64,000 bases of DNA from Talaromyces rugulosus (taxonomy: Eukaryota > Ascomycota > Eurotiomycetes > Eurotiales > Trichocomaceae), in assembly GCF_013368755.1 (NCBI RefSeq), contig NC_049564.1, positions 4,906,001 to 4,970,000 of the forward strand, in the 5' to 3' direction. The translations under genes were made by a program, and so were the position numbers. Shown here piece by piece: positions 40,301 through 51,621 of the stretch (positions are counted from its first letter, which is position 1; the number at the start of each line of letters is the position of its first letter). The notes under the pieces were generated by a model. It was not told where the DNA came from. It did no database searches and worked only from the letters and a program-made list of their open reading frames with translations.

Positions 40301-41111
40301 TCATATCAAGCTGGGAAGGCGGTCCTATGCTCTTACTATGAGAATGACTACTGACAGCTACCCGATGCGGCGGCGGTGGAGGAGGCGGAGGAGATTCGTC
40401 TCGCACTTGAAGCACTGGAAATGCCTGAGGAATAGGATGGTGCGGCATCGTGGACATCGGGGGCATCGGGGGCGGCGGCGTCGGCGATGTATAGGACGGT
40501 GACCGTGAAACAGAATGTTGATTGGGCGGAGGAGCTGGTGACGGTGCACGAGCTTGCTCTCGCGGGCGGCTATACTCTTGTGGCGCTGGAGAAACTGGGC
40601 GAGTAGTTGACTTAGCCAGCGAGCTGCGAGTCCGAACAGCGGTCGTCGGAGTCCGTGGTGGTCGCTGAGGAATATTTGGACGAGGGGGTGTATTTTCTCT
40701 TGAAGGGGAATTTGACGGAGTCTCTGATGCTCTTTCCTTGGCTAAGCGATGGGCTTCACCAGGGCCCATGGCCTTTTTGTGTGCTTGAAACGGCTTCCTG
40801 AAGACGGTCTTCTGCTTCTGAGGGGTGACCGAGGGGCCGCTGTTGGTTCGTTCCAATGCATCTGTGGTAGATCGATGGACAGGAACAAAATCTTCACCAA
40901 GTACGGTGACAAAGTTCGAAGGAAAGAGTCCCATCATTCGTTTATCACGGCGCAGGCGTCCCATCCACCACGAACCGTCGCCGGCATTGAGACATTCGAT
41001 CAGATCGCCTTCCACAAAACCCAAATCTCTTTTCGATTCTCCACCCCAGGAGTATACGGCTCGACACCAGCACGGAAATTTCGTGGGGAGCTGTGGCGGA
41101 TCTGGCGCCAT
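37344..41111 (-). CDS. cyk3: Cytokinesis protein 3 (SH3 plus transglutaminase-like domain)
   Basis: One exon, 1255 residues. An SH3 domain lies at about residues 12-70 (CRAVYSWGGESKRDLGF, GSWWMGRL, GLFPSNFV). A long Pro/Ser-rich disordered region follows (about 100-640), and then the transglutaminase-like domain (about 780-890). Cyk3 acts at the bud neck or septum, where it helps primary septum formation with Inn1/Hof1. In the transglutaminase-like domain the His865 (NHWWNVV) and Asp880 (RIMDCSL) positions are kept, but the place of the catalytic Cys is Pro823 (RGSPQEVAYL), so the domain should not be an active enzyme. The C-terminal ~250 residues form a further conserved region of the family. 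No intron is needed. Confidence 0.92.
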   Translation of the reverse strand: MAPDPPQLPTKFPCWCRAVYSWGGESKRDLGFVEGDLIECLNAGDGSWWMGRLRRDKRMMGLFPSNFVTVLGEDFVPVHRSTTDALERTNSGPSVTPQKQKTVFRKPFQAHKKAMGPGEAHRLAKERASETPSNSPSRENTPPRPNIPQRPPRTPTTAVRTRSSLAKSTTRPVSPAPQEYSRPREQARAPSPAPPPNQHSVSRSPSYTSPTPPPPMPPMSTMPHHPIPQAFPVLQVRDESPPPPPPPPHRVAVSSHSHSKSIGPPSQLDMNDRYAVFAKTPSPVGHSPIPLPGPSPHLSPGHSPGHSPAGHSSVGHGNTPSPLRDAMEDVMTSLQDMGLPRGAPSPSPTPQFSNPWSPDAYESITVPSPRPGRVRANTSLGLGASHEQEPDDDDGRYDDQQYQPYQYPNSPPQFNNYVQRMESRLRQLHEQGAPDSDQLPQEDEEDIGPPPPPKQTAFHTRHDSIPTSRPQFLRGRKSAAELGKQFLNRTMTNKSSATNSSSGVQSVSTNGTISTNTSASLMSGTSAGAFSATSAGSFARRTKWSSISAERPTTAMDSLQKSAFADLERPQTPLSGISYHSSHNTSRQGAQSAVPWSPSKDVNDSPGVFGGFSTPKAKKTGFLKRFLDSAKTGAANARSSIHVPNNGGSPSPTKHRLTQSFGFSQNSESDISRDFGPGISDSVDWVQVRRDVNRASTPSRNERIERAERCQMMDHQVIYAVEELQETAEGDESIDGLPLSDPTNWGALNLGLVDKSARFISNLPPMTTAASLAQGYVCRPYKSDVQRLRSIFIWVSEKIAWDEPADQDEVDIRRVINMKRGSPQEVAYLVKEMCAAVGLHADVVRGYLKAPGELLELGALSRPNHWWNVVLIDGEWRIMDCSLASPTNPRRHQLVTGNSQHAETWYFLARPLEICYTHIPLEPEEQHICPPISPDVLLALPAASPTFFKNSMQMPDYDTSFVRIEGLEVMQLRILVPPDVECAAEVEAPSFSRDADGDWFESGDMVRKRALAQPDWIQGQKRFTIKALLPSDEGQGVLKIYAGRKGLMHSSKDIPHPLAVALPILHAGENPPYDFLVRHPTPHAQRHDIYVIQPQCGKLAINNTFVFAVRQHPATPFSKSSSGDISAGRSSPLMMRPSSAMSMVSSTYGGSVASTTSLDAFTANTSVVSSTKTGTTRDKPAKLAIQSPSGKILRLMRKADHTVSTSSNPDSLMDGTPDGSVWETVIKIGERGVWRGLVLADRSARWCVFCEWECH

Positions 41112-41389
41112 GGCGATATATACAAGTCGCTTGGGAACGCGAAGGGCTGGCGGTCAAGATATCGGGTTCAATAGCGTAAGGGAAGCTACCAGCTGCATCC
41201 GGCGACAAGTTTCAAGGGGCGCAAGAGACGATTGGGTTGCTGACTGGACGAAAAATGGTTGTGCGAACCACGGTATACGGTCCAGTCCTGGTAACAAGGA
41301 CAATACCAACAGGAATAACGAGCGAATGGTAAGAAAATACGAAGCAGTAGCCAAACGCCTGCCAGCCGAATAAGCTGTAGAGGTTGTCG

Positions 41390-41407
41390 GGCAGGCAGGC
41401 AGGCAGG
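41390..41407. repeat. GCAG tetranucleotide repeat
   Basis: Four tandem GCAG units about 280 bases upstream of the cyk3 start. Confidence 0.7.
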
Positions 41408-41915
41408 TGGTCAGGTCAGCTTGGTGCACATAACAACAACAGTTGGCTGGTGGTGTAGTAGTGGCAGTAGTAGTGTGGTCGTCAGGTAGATGCTTAGCTG
41501 AGTCGGTGAGGAGGAAGGCGTTGCCATGTTGGGCTTGGCTTGTTGTTGTCTGTGTTTACGCCGCGCCCGTTTGGGACTAGCGCGCCAGCCTTATCGATAA
41601 CGCTAATGCCACCCAACACGACAAGCTTCGTGTTTAAATCTTTCCTCTCAAGATAACAGGATATTCGGCTTTTGTTCCAATAAGTTATGAAACGAAGCTA
41701 GCAGAAATTTTTAAAAAAAATTGATAGAGGATGATTAGTCCAGAACCATGACGGAACGTGATTAATTGATGACTTGTGCAACTACTAGTACGGTCTACTG
41801 AAGCCAAACCAACCTAATATGTGCTCCGGGGACCCTTGAGTATTAATTGATGTTATAAGTGAGCACAATAATAGTAATCAACAAGTTAAAGCACTGGAAG
41901 CATACGAATTGTCGC

Positions 41916-41943
41916 CCACAATTTACACTTAGATTGTGGGCAA
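41916..41943. repeat. 9-base perfect inverted repeat, 10-base spacer
   Basis: GCCCACAAT at 41916-41924 and ATTGTGGGC at 41935-41943. It could form a hairpin or be a dimeric protein site; no function is known. Confidence 0.6.
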
Positions 41944-43521
41944 TTAAGCGTTAGTACACTGTAGTAGACCACGACCTATTTTAGAAAACCTCATACAAAA
42001 GTGTACGAATATAATAGCTAACCGCAAACCTCACTGCGAAACAGTTTGATCTAAATGTTGGACTATGTAAGTTAACTCTTATGGATATTATTATCAACTG
42101 AATACCTGTTCTATGAGAGTTATTCAGTATAGAAATAACCTCACGAATACTTTGCCATATAGAAATGGCTACTGGTAGGAACATGAAGAATACACCCTAG
42201 TTCTTTTTAAGTTATTACTAAATAACGAGCCCATGTACCCTGCGCTAATCTTCCATGACACTCTTGGAGGTGCCACATTTGACATGTGTCACACATGTTC
42301 GTCACGTCATCCTATTACTCAACAAAGCACATGAATCAAACTAGAGCATCAGCTGATGCCTCTACTAGAATCTATTTTAATTTAGTTTCATGGTTCAAAA
42401 AAAAAAAAAGGCAATTGTGGAATACGTCATTGACTACCACCCAGTCCATAAACAAGTCTTCAGCCACGATAGATCGATGGAATGCAACATTAAAAAAAAT
42501 CGAATGAAACCGTATCAAAAGCTCGCAGATTTTGTGCTCTTCAGCCTCACAGAAATCTGCGACATGATTTAGAATTATTTTTCCGCTTGCAGCAAGACAT
42601 GCCCAAAGCGGAAATGGACTTACATTCCACACATCCCAATGGAGTCAAGAAGCACAGGCCACATACTCCCTTTCAGCTGGCCACTTAAATATATGTCTTG
42701 GCGACCATAAGCCTTCTACCTGGCGATATTGCTGAATTTTCCAGACCTTGGTTAAGTTCCCACAATAGACACCTCACGGCTGTCGCAAGGCTCTTTTCGA
42801 CCAGCTTAGTAACTTCAACTTTTTTCCTTTTTCCTTTTTCTTTTCTTCAATTTAATCAAGTTTTCGTCATTTTTTACACTACTATGACGGTTTGTGGCAA
42901 CATTGAATGACTGAATGCTACACCAAGTTCTTGTGAGAGTCTCCTAGTGTTGGCGATAATGCATAGTCGGCGTAGGCAAAACGACAGCTCTTGAAACTAT
43001 GGCTTTTTTTTCTGATTATATCGCAATATCTCGATGTTACGAATCAAAGTATGAACGTCTGGGATGGTGCAGCTCGCAGATATATGTGGGAATGCAGCGT
43101 TGATTTAAATTAGAAGCACGGAATGATGGAAGTCTCAGTAGTCTGATATCTCTGAATAGTGAATCATCTAGTCCGCTTGTAGAGATGCTTGGGTGGGATA
43201 TTGTTTTTCGTAATCGTTATTTCACGCAATTTTGCAAATGTCTGTGATGTCATAATATTTCTTGAAAGTCCGTATATTCACCGAAGTTCATGATGGTGAT
43301 GTTACATTCCTTAGGATGGCCAGTTAGCCAAATCCCGGTTTTGTAATGGTGGCAAGAAGGGATGTGAGAGTAGAGGTTCCGAGGAAACCTGGAAAATATA
43401 CCCTATCTGGGGTCATATTTTTGTAAGCAACTTTTTTATAATTGTAAAAATTAAACAAATCCGTGAACAACAAAACTCTAGGAAGAAAACGTCTTGCTAT
43501 GCAGGATAGGGCTTATGGAAT

Positions 43522-43529
43522 TCACGTGA
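43522..43529. promoter_or_regulatory. E-box TCACGTGA upstream of the PKS
   Basis: Perfect bHLH palindrome about 940 bases upstream of the PKS start. In A. fumigatus the bHLH factor DevR acts on the pksP promoter, so this is a reasonable candidate site, but distance and use are unproven. Confidence 0.35.
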
Positions 43530-44466
43530 CGGATCGTGGATGCTGCCGGGCCGAGCAGAGGAATCTTCGATCTTCGCACCTCATTCCATACCGATCAAGA
43601 TCTCGTTATCCTCCAAAGAATTTTCAACCGCAAGCGGCTGATAGGATGCAGCCAATGGCATTCTATTCTACTAGACTTCACTGTTGCTACTTTTTCTCTC
43701 GTGCTGAGTGTCGTGCTTGTAGGCGAGCTACTCCACCCGACGTATCTGGGAAACGCCTCTTCTGGCCAATCTTGTGGCTTCCAGTGAGCCACTGATTCCT
43801 AGAGATGTCTGATCTGGTTTTTCAACGCTTGGCATATATAGACAGTTAATGTCGAGGTCATTTTCAACGGATGACCCGCTCCGTAGATCTCCACCGTTAC
43901 GGTGTCATTCCTTTGTTCAATATTATCCACATCATCTTGAGCGTTAGGATCTGTTGTGGACCTGTATTGGAACCCCTTCTTCCCAAAATGTCCGCTTTCC
44001 TAAGCCAAGATAACCTCCCCCCGTCCGAATCGCTCGATTAGGAAACTTCCTAATTCTAGAAGCTCTTCGTTGCCTTGACGGACCTCTCCTGGGTTTTACC
44101 GCTTGCAACGTCGCGCCTTGTAACGTCACAAATTAGTTTCCATGGTCCGGACTAGGTTTTCATACGTTCTAATCCATAAAGGCCTTCATGGTACAATTTT
44201 TGTAGAAAATTTCTTTGATACAATCACAAACTTGTGGAAAATATACTCGTTGCACCTAGCATCAACCATCAATCATCCTCGACCCGTCAGTACCAGTACG
44301 TGATGACAAATACATTCTAGAGTGCTTCAAAACAATACGAGGTCAATTTCCAGCTAGAACGAGTTCTAGTAGCTGGGTCTTTGCAGGCATAGGCCTACAA
44401 CCCCGGCTCACTTTTGGTCATTTAGATTCTTTGACTCCTGAGTTAGACATGACTCAAGGAGCAGTC

Positions 44467-47400
44467 ATGGAAACAACCAACCGAGTATATGTCTTTGGTG
44501 ACCAAACCAGCGAGTTTGACTCCGGGCTTCGCCGTCTCATCCAGACAAAGAACAACAGCTTTGTCACGTCTTTCTTTGAAAGATGCTTCTATGCATTACG
44601 GCATGAGATCGCCCAGCTTCCGCCATCTGATCGCAAAACGCTCCCTAGATTCACTAGTATTGTCGATCTCCTTGCACGATACCGCGTGTCCGGGCCTAAC
44701 CCTGCGCTCGAGAGCGCATTGACTACCATTTACCAATTGGGCTCATTCATTAGGTAAGTCAGACGTGATTTCTATGGTAATAAATGATCCCGAAATATCT
44801 GACCACGTTTTAGTCATTATGGAGACGGCGGGCATATTTATCCCGCTGCTTCTGAGAGCCATGTTATTGGACTGTGTACTGGTCTTCTTGCATCCGCGGC
44901 CGTGGCTTCATCGAGAACAATTGGTGAATTGATTCCAGTTGCGGTCGAGGCCGTTGTGATTGCTCTGCGCCTGGGCCTTTGCGCTTTAAAAGTTCACAAC
45001 TCAGTCGGCCGAAGCGAAGGTTCGTCTCAGAGCTGGTCTGCAGTAGTTTCTGGAATGGAAGAAGAACAGACCGTTGAATTTATCCGAGAATTCTCTACTA
45101 ATAAGGTAATTTCCAAAACGAAGCCCCCGGATTTTTTCCTCCTCGGTATACTAACGGCCATAGGGTCTCCCTCCATCTTCACGCCCGTATGTCAGCGCAG
45201 TGAGCTCGAACGGCTTGACTATTAGCGCGCCGCCTCGTGTTTTAGAGGAATTTCTCAATGAAAAGTTAGCCAAAGATGTTAAGCCATTCCGCGTATCAGT
45301 CCACGCCCCTTTTCACGCTCCACACCTGTACGGAAAAGAGGACGTGGACTGGGTCTTGAAATCCCACGACTATGGATCATTCACCGACTATTCAGTACAC
45401 ATTCCAGTTCTATCAAGCACGAGTGGACGCAAATTGGTAGTCGACAACTTTGAAGATCTATTGAGAGTTGCCGTCGAAGAAATTCTTCTGGAACAGCTTT
45501 GCTGGGATAAAGTTCTCGATGGCTACACCTCAATTCTCAAATCCTCCGATGCAAACAAATGCGTAATTGTGCCCGTTGCAACCGCCGCATCTTCGGGACT
45601 GTTGACTACACTGAAACGTGCTGGCATTCCAGATGTCACATTGGATAACGGACTGGCAGAACTTTCTAAAAATCGCGAAGACTCAAGGTCCACCGGAAGA
45701 CCCGAGCAATCTAAAATCGCTATTATCGGAATTTCTGGAAGGTTTCCTGAAGCTGCCAGCCCAGAGCAGTTTTGGGACTTACTCGAACGTGGCCTTGATG
45801 TTCACAGAGAAGTGCCCCCAGACCGATGGAATTGGAAGACTCACGTCGATCTTACCGGGAAGAAGCGAAATACTAGCCAAGTCCCTTACGGTTGTTGGAT
45901 CAACGAACCAGGCCTGTTTGACCCTCGATTTTTCAACATGTCTCCTAGAGAGGCACTTCAAGCCGATCCAGGCCAGCGACTAGCTCTAGTTACCGCTTCT
46001 GAAGCCTTGGAAATGGCTGGATTTGTTCCGGATTCCACTGCTTCAACCCAGAAAAACCGCGTCGGTATCTTTTATGGAATGACTAGTGATGATTATCGTG
46101 AAATCAACAGTGGCCAAGACATTGACACCTATTTTATTCCTGGAGGAAACAGAGCCTTTACGCCCGGCCGCATCAATTATCATTTTAAATTCAGTGGCCC
46201 TAGCGTCAGCGTGGACACTGCATGCTCATCAAGTCTAGCAGCTATTCATGTCGCCTGTAACTCACTATGGCGCAACGACTGTGATACTGCTATTGCTGGA
46301 GGTACCAACGTGTTGACCAACCCTGATAACCATGCTGGTCTTGATAGAGGCCACTTTCTTTCTCGGACCGGAAACTGCAATACCTTCGACGACGGTGCCG
46401 ACGGATACTGCAGAGCTGATGGTGTTGGAACTGTTGTGCTAAAGCGCCTTGAGGATGCTCTAGCCGACAAGGATCCTATCCAGGCTGTTATTGCTGGAGC
46501 ATACACGAACCATTCCGCCGAAGCTGTGTCAATGACTCGCCCTCACGTTGGTGCCCAAGCTTTCATTTTCGACAAGCTCCTCAACGAAGCGGATATAAAC
46601 CCGCATGATGTCAGCTACATTGAGATGCATGGAACTGGCACCCAAGCTGGAGATGCGGTTGAGATGCAATCAGTCCTCGATGTCTTTGCTCCTGATTATC
46701 GCCGCAAGCCTGAGCAGTCGCTCTACCTAGGATCGGCAAAAGCAAACATTGGACATGGAGAATCATCATCGGGTGTCTCAGCCTTGATCAAAGTGCTTCT
46801 CATGATGCGCAAGAATGCCATTCCCCCTCACTGTGGCATCAAGACAAAAATCAATCATAATTTCCCAACTGACTTCAAGGAACGGAATGTCCATATTGCT
46901 CTCAAGTCCACTCCTTGGATCAAAAAGGAGTCTGAGCCACGAAGATGTTTCATCAACAACTTCTCTGCGGCTGGTGGTAACACGGCATTGCTTGTGGAAG
47001 ACGCTCCTTACCGTCAAGCTGATGCTGATGCTCAAGATCCACGCTCAACGTACGTGGTGGCCGTGTCTGCTAGATCCCAAAGCGCACTCAAGAACAACAT
47101 GAAGAATTTGATGGAGTACATCAGCAACAATACATCCGGTGCGGATGAAAGTCAATTATTAGCCAAGCTTTCTTACACCACAACTGCCAGACGCATCCAC
47201 CATCCTTTCCGAGTCATGGTAGCAGGGAACAGTATTTCGGAAATGCAGCAAGGTTTATCTGCTGCTGTCAGCCGGGAAAGCATCAGTCCTGCGCCAGCTG
47301 CAGCTCCAAACGTTGGGTTTATCTTCACGGGACAAGGAGCCCAATATGCCGGTATGGGCAAACAGTATTTTGAGAGTTTCTCTCAATTCCGCTCCGATAT

Positions 47401-50400
47401 TCTGCGCTTTGACGGAATTGCCCAACGCCAGGGATTCCCATCTGTTCTACCATTGATTGATGGGAGCACTCCTATTGAAGAGTTGAGCCCTGTTGTTACA
47501 CAGCTAGGAACAACATGTATGCAGATGGCCCTGGCTAACCTGTGGATGTCGTGGGACGTTCGACCTGCTTTCGTTATGGGCCATAGCCTGGGAGAGTATG
47601 CCGCTCTTCATGCTTCCGGAGCCTTGACAGCATTCGACGCAATTTACCTTTGCGGATACCGGGCTCAACTTCTCGAAGAGGAATGCAACATCGGAACCCA
47701 TGCGATGCTCGCAGTACGCTCTGCTGTGAGTGAGATCACGCCTTTCTTGAATCCAGGAGTTCACGAAGTTGCCTGCATCAATGCTCCTGGGGAGACTGTC
47801 ATTAGTGGCACATGCCATAATATTGATGCTCTTGCGGAACAATTTGTTGCCGCAGGAATCAAGGCAACAAAATTGCAAGTTCCTTTTGCTTTCCACTCCG
47901 CCCAAGTTGAGCCTATCTTGGAGAAGCTCCAAGATGCTGGCAATGGAGTTAGGTTCCATAAACCCTCGGTTCCTTTAGTTTCCCCATTACTTGGTGACGT
48001 TATTACTGCCGAGAACTATGAACAACTTGGTGGGAAATACTTGAGCCGCCACTGCCGAGAGACCGTGAATTTCCTTGCTGGTTTAGAGGCTACTCGACAC
48101 GCGAAGCTCATGAATGACAAGACAATTTGGATCGAGATTGGATCTCACACAGTCTGCTCTAGCATGATCAAGGCCACTCTCGGCCCTCAAGCCAACACTG
48201 TCGCGTCACTTCGTCGCAATGAAGATGCCTGGAAGATTCTATCTCAAAGTCTAACATCGGTGTACCTAGCTGGTATTGACCTACAATGGAAAGAGTTCCA
48301 CCAGGACTTCAAAGCGGGCCACGAGGTTCTTCACCTGCCCGCGTATAGCTGGGACAACAAAAACTATTGGATCGACTACAAGAATGACTTCTGTTTGACC
48401 AAAGGCGGAGACTTAGTGGAACAAGCAGCCTCTAAGCCTGCTGCCCAAAATCTCACCATTGCAGCCCAAAAGGTGGTTGAGGTGCACAACGACGAAAACA
48501 CAGCAAGTGTAATTGTCGAAACTGATATTAACGATCCACTTTTGGTGCCTGTTATTCAAAGCCATAAAATTAATGGAGCGGCTCTTTGCCCTTCATCATT
48601 ATATGCCGATATAGCTCAGACATTGGCAGAATACCTTGTTGACAACTTCAAGCCTGAATTGAAAGGCCTTGGGTTGGATGTTGCCAACATGCTTGTTCCA
48701 AAGCCTTTGATTTACAAAAATGCCGGACCACAGCTTTTGCGCATCTCTGCTACAGTCGAATGGAGCTCTCAACAGATCCCACTCCAGTTCTATGCTGTCA
48801 ATTCAGAAGGAAAGAAGATAGCAGACCACGCCACCTGTGTAGTCAAGCTATTTGACTGTGATGCCGCTCGTGATGAATGGAAGCGTAACTCGTATCTGAT
48901 TCGTCGGAGTATCGACCGTTTGGTCCAGAGTGCTGTGGACGGAGAAAGCCACAAGCTAGGAGGCAGAATGGCCTACAAGTTGTTTAGCGCATTAATCGAC
49001 TATGGTGATAACTACAAATCGATGAAAGAGGTCATCTTGGATAGTGAGAATTACGAAGCCACTGCTCGCGTCCAATTCCAAGCCGAACCAGCCAACTTCC
49101 ATCGAAACCCGTTTTGGATCGACAGTCTTGGTCATTTGACCGGGTTTACGATGAATGCGAATGATGCTACGGACTCGGCCAACTATGTTTACGTTAACCA
49201 CAGCTGGGACTCGATGCGCTGCCTTAAGAAGTTCTCATCCAATTCAACATACCGGAATTACGTGAGGATGCAGCCTTGGCAAGGTACTATCTACTCCGGT
49301 GATGTCTACGTCTTTGAAGAGGACGAGATTATTGCCGTATACGGAGGAGTGAAGGTAAGATAAATTGCCCTTTAATACATGGAACAATATCTAACATCCA
49401 GCAGTTCCAAGGAGTGCCACGTAAGATCCTCAACTCTGTGCTTCCTCCAGTAGGCGGCACACAGACAGCCTCACGAGCACCCACTAAAAAGGCGGCTCCT
49501 GCTCCTGTTACTGTCCCCAAGCCAAAGACTATAGCGAAAGCGGTTAATCCGGCAGCAACCAAGTCATCTGGTCCTAGCATTGTTGTACAGGCATTCAAGA
49601 TACTGGCAGAGGAAGTTGGACTGTCTGAGTCTGAACTGACAGACGACCTTGTCTTTGCTGACTATGGAATCGACTCCTTGTTGTCCCTGACCATCACAGG
49701 GAAGTTTAGAGAAGAACTGAATGTTGACTTCGAATCAACAGTCTTCATTGACCATCCCACAGTCAAGGATTTCAAACAATTCTTGGGCCAGCAGACTGTA
49801 TCTCCTACGGATAGCAGCGAATCGTCATCAGATTCATCCGTCTTTGACGACTCGGGATCGGCTTCAGGCTCATCCACCCCTGGAACCCCCGGCACACCTG
49901 CCGATATCAATACTCCATCTGTCAAAGCCGCTCCAAGTGACCAAGATAACAAAACTTTGGCCACTATCCGCCAGACTTTGATCGAAGAGATTGGTGTGTC
50001 GGCAGATGAGTTGACTGGGGAAGCTAACCTCGGGGAAATGGGCATGGACTCGTTGCTCTCTCTGACTGTGCTTGGAAGACTGCGAGAGTCACTGGATTTG
50101 GACTTGCCAAATGAGTTTTTCATTGAGAACCCAACCATGGATGACGTTGAGACAGCGTTGGATCTCAAGCCAAAAGCCCCAGCGGAGCCACCGACACGAA
50201 TCTCAGTCCCACCATCTCTTCCTGCAGCAAGCTCATCGCCCAAGACCTCGGAGCTCGCACACCCACCTGCATCATCAATTCTACTTCAAGGAAACCCAAA
50301 GACAGCAACGGCAACTTTGTTCCTCTTCCCTGATGGATCTGGATCGTCGACTTCGTATGCGACGATCCCGAAGATCTCACCCGATGTCTGTGTTTATGGG

Positions 50401-51078
50401 CTGAACTGTCCCTACATGAAGACTCCCGAGAAATTGAACTGCGCTCTTCAGGATCTCACTGCTCCATATGTAGCAGAGATCAGGCGTCGCCAGCCAAAAG
50501 GACCATATAACGTGGGTGGCTGGTCAGCAGGAGGAATCTGCGCCTACGACGCAGCCAAGCAATTGGTCTTAGAGGAAGGCGAGACTGTGGAAAGACTGTT
50601 CCTTTTGGACTCTCCCTTCCCGATTGGCCTGGAGAAGTTGCCTCCACGCCTGTACCAATTCTTCGACACCATGAAAATATTTGGTGATGGCAAGGTTCCC
50701 CCACCCAAGTGGCTGCTTCCTCACTTCCTTGCCTTCATCGATGCGCTGGATATGTACAAAGCAGTCCCTTTCCCCAGCAGCGATCCTAAATACGAAAGCC
50801 GGCTCCCTAAGACATATCTCATCTGGGCAAAGGATGGAGTATGCGGGAAACCTGGCGACCCCAGACCTGAACAAGCACCGGATGGCAGCCATGATCCTAG
50901 AGAAATGCTTTGGTTGCTCAATGATCGCACCGACCTTGGACCCAACGGCTGGAACACCCTTGTGGGCGAGAACAAGGTGGCTGCAATCGAATCCATGTCG
51001 GGCGTGAATCACTTTACAATGATGAACGGTGACAAGGCAAAGGAATTGTCCACATTTATTGAGAAGGCTTTTGAATAA
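44467..51078 (+). CDS. alb1: Non-reducing polyketide synthase, PksP/Alb1/wA type (conidial pigment)
   Basis: Exons 44467-44753, 44814-45105, 45164-49354 and 49405-51078 give 2147 residues. Domain order: SAT (GLCTG with Cys117), KS (Cys547 in DTACSSS, His682, His724), AT (from about 916; Ser1001 in GHSLGEY), PT (His1327, Asp1513 in FWIDSLGH), two ACPs (phosphopantetheine Ser1681 and Ser1806) and a TE/Claisen cyclase (Ser1964 in GGWSAGG, His2126). All catalytic residues are present. There is no ketoreductase, so the class is non-reducing, and the full length and two ACPs match Aspergillus conidial-pigment synthases. Expected products are the heptaketide naphthopyrone YWA1 or directly tetrahydroxynaphthalene; sequence alone does not decide. 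The start at 44467 matches the usual METxxRVYxFGDQT opening; an in-frame ATG at 44449 would add six residues. The last intron ends in a tandem CAGCAG acceptor. Confidence 0.95.
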
Positions 51079-51621
51079 ATTATTCTTTTTATGGCGTTTG
51101 GGTGTTGCTTTTCGGCGTTTATTGTTTCTGTTTCAATTATTTCCTTTGTCTTGGTTTATAAAATATGCTTTGTTCACGTCATTCTTTCCCGAGGCAAAAA
51201 TGGGTTGCTGTTTTATCTTTTGACAACTTCTATTCGACAAATGTATACATGGAACAAATTTGGGCCTGTTCGAAACAGTGGCTAGATGGATAGGATTTAA
51301 TTTAATGAAATGAAAATTCGTTCTTACTGAATTCATGTTGGAGTCTTACATAGTAGTGAAGCGGCCAGGGAATGGCACCTCAAATGTAGAGATCAATATA
51401 TGCTCGTTAAACAATTTAACCATTGATTATTAGATTAAACCAGAAGATAGGTTTCAATGTTTACCACATGTTACAAGTTACACAAGTATTATCATAGACA
51501 AAGACATTATTATGAAAGTCCACTGCACTGCCCTCTAAATAGGTAGGATTGGCCCCTACAGTTCATAAAAAAAATATTAAACGCTACTAAATACACACGT
51601 TCTATTCATTTAACAATCGGA
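51079..51621. other. Convergent 3' region after the PKS
   Basis: 540 AT-rich bases between the PKS stop and the end of the phospholipase pseudogene; no gene is seen. Confidence 0.6.

Larger units (their letters stand above)
41112..44466. other. AT-rich gene-poor boundary between cyk3 and the PKS
   Basis: 3.35 kb without a convincing gene. The first 470 bases are of normal composition and should be the cyk3 promoter and leader; from about 41,600 to 43,450 the sequence is clearly AT rich. Two gene-like but defective frames are seen. One is 43536-43787 (+), without an ATG and with one hydrophobic helix. The other is 43799-44095 (-), open except for one TAG. A 9-base inverted repeat (41916-41943) and an E-box (43522-43529) are listed separately. 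The right end should hold the PKS promoter. Confidence 0.55.

Noticed and set aside
42286..42632. Overlapping short frames in the AT-rich border
   Set aside because: Both strands open, low complexity and poly-A derived lysines; consistent with chance frames in AT-rich DNA.
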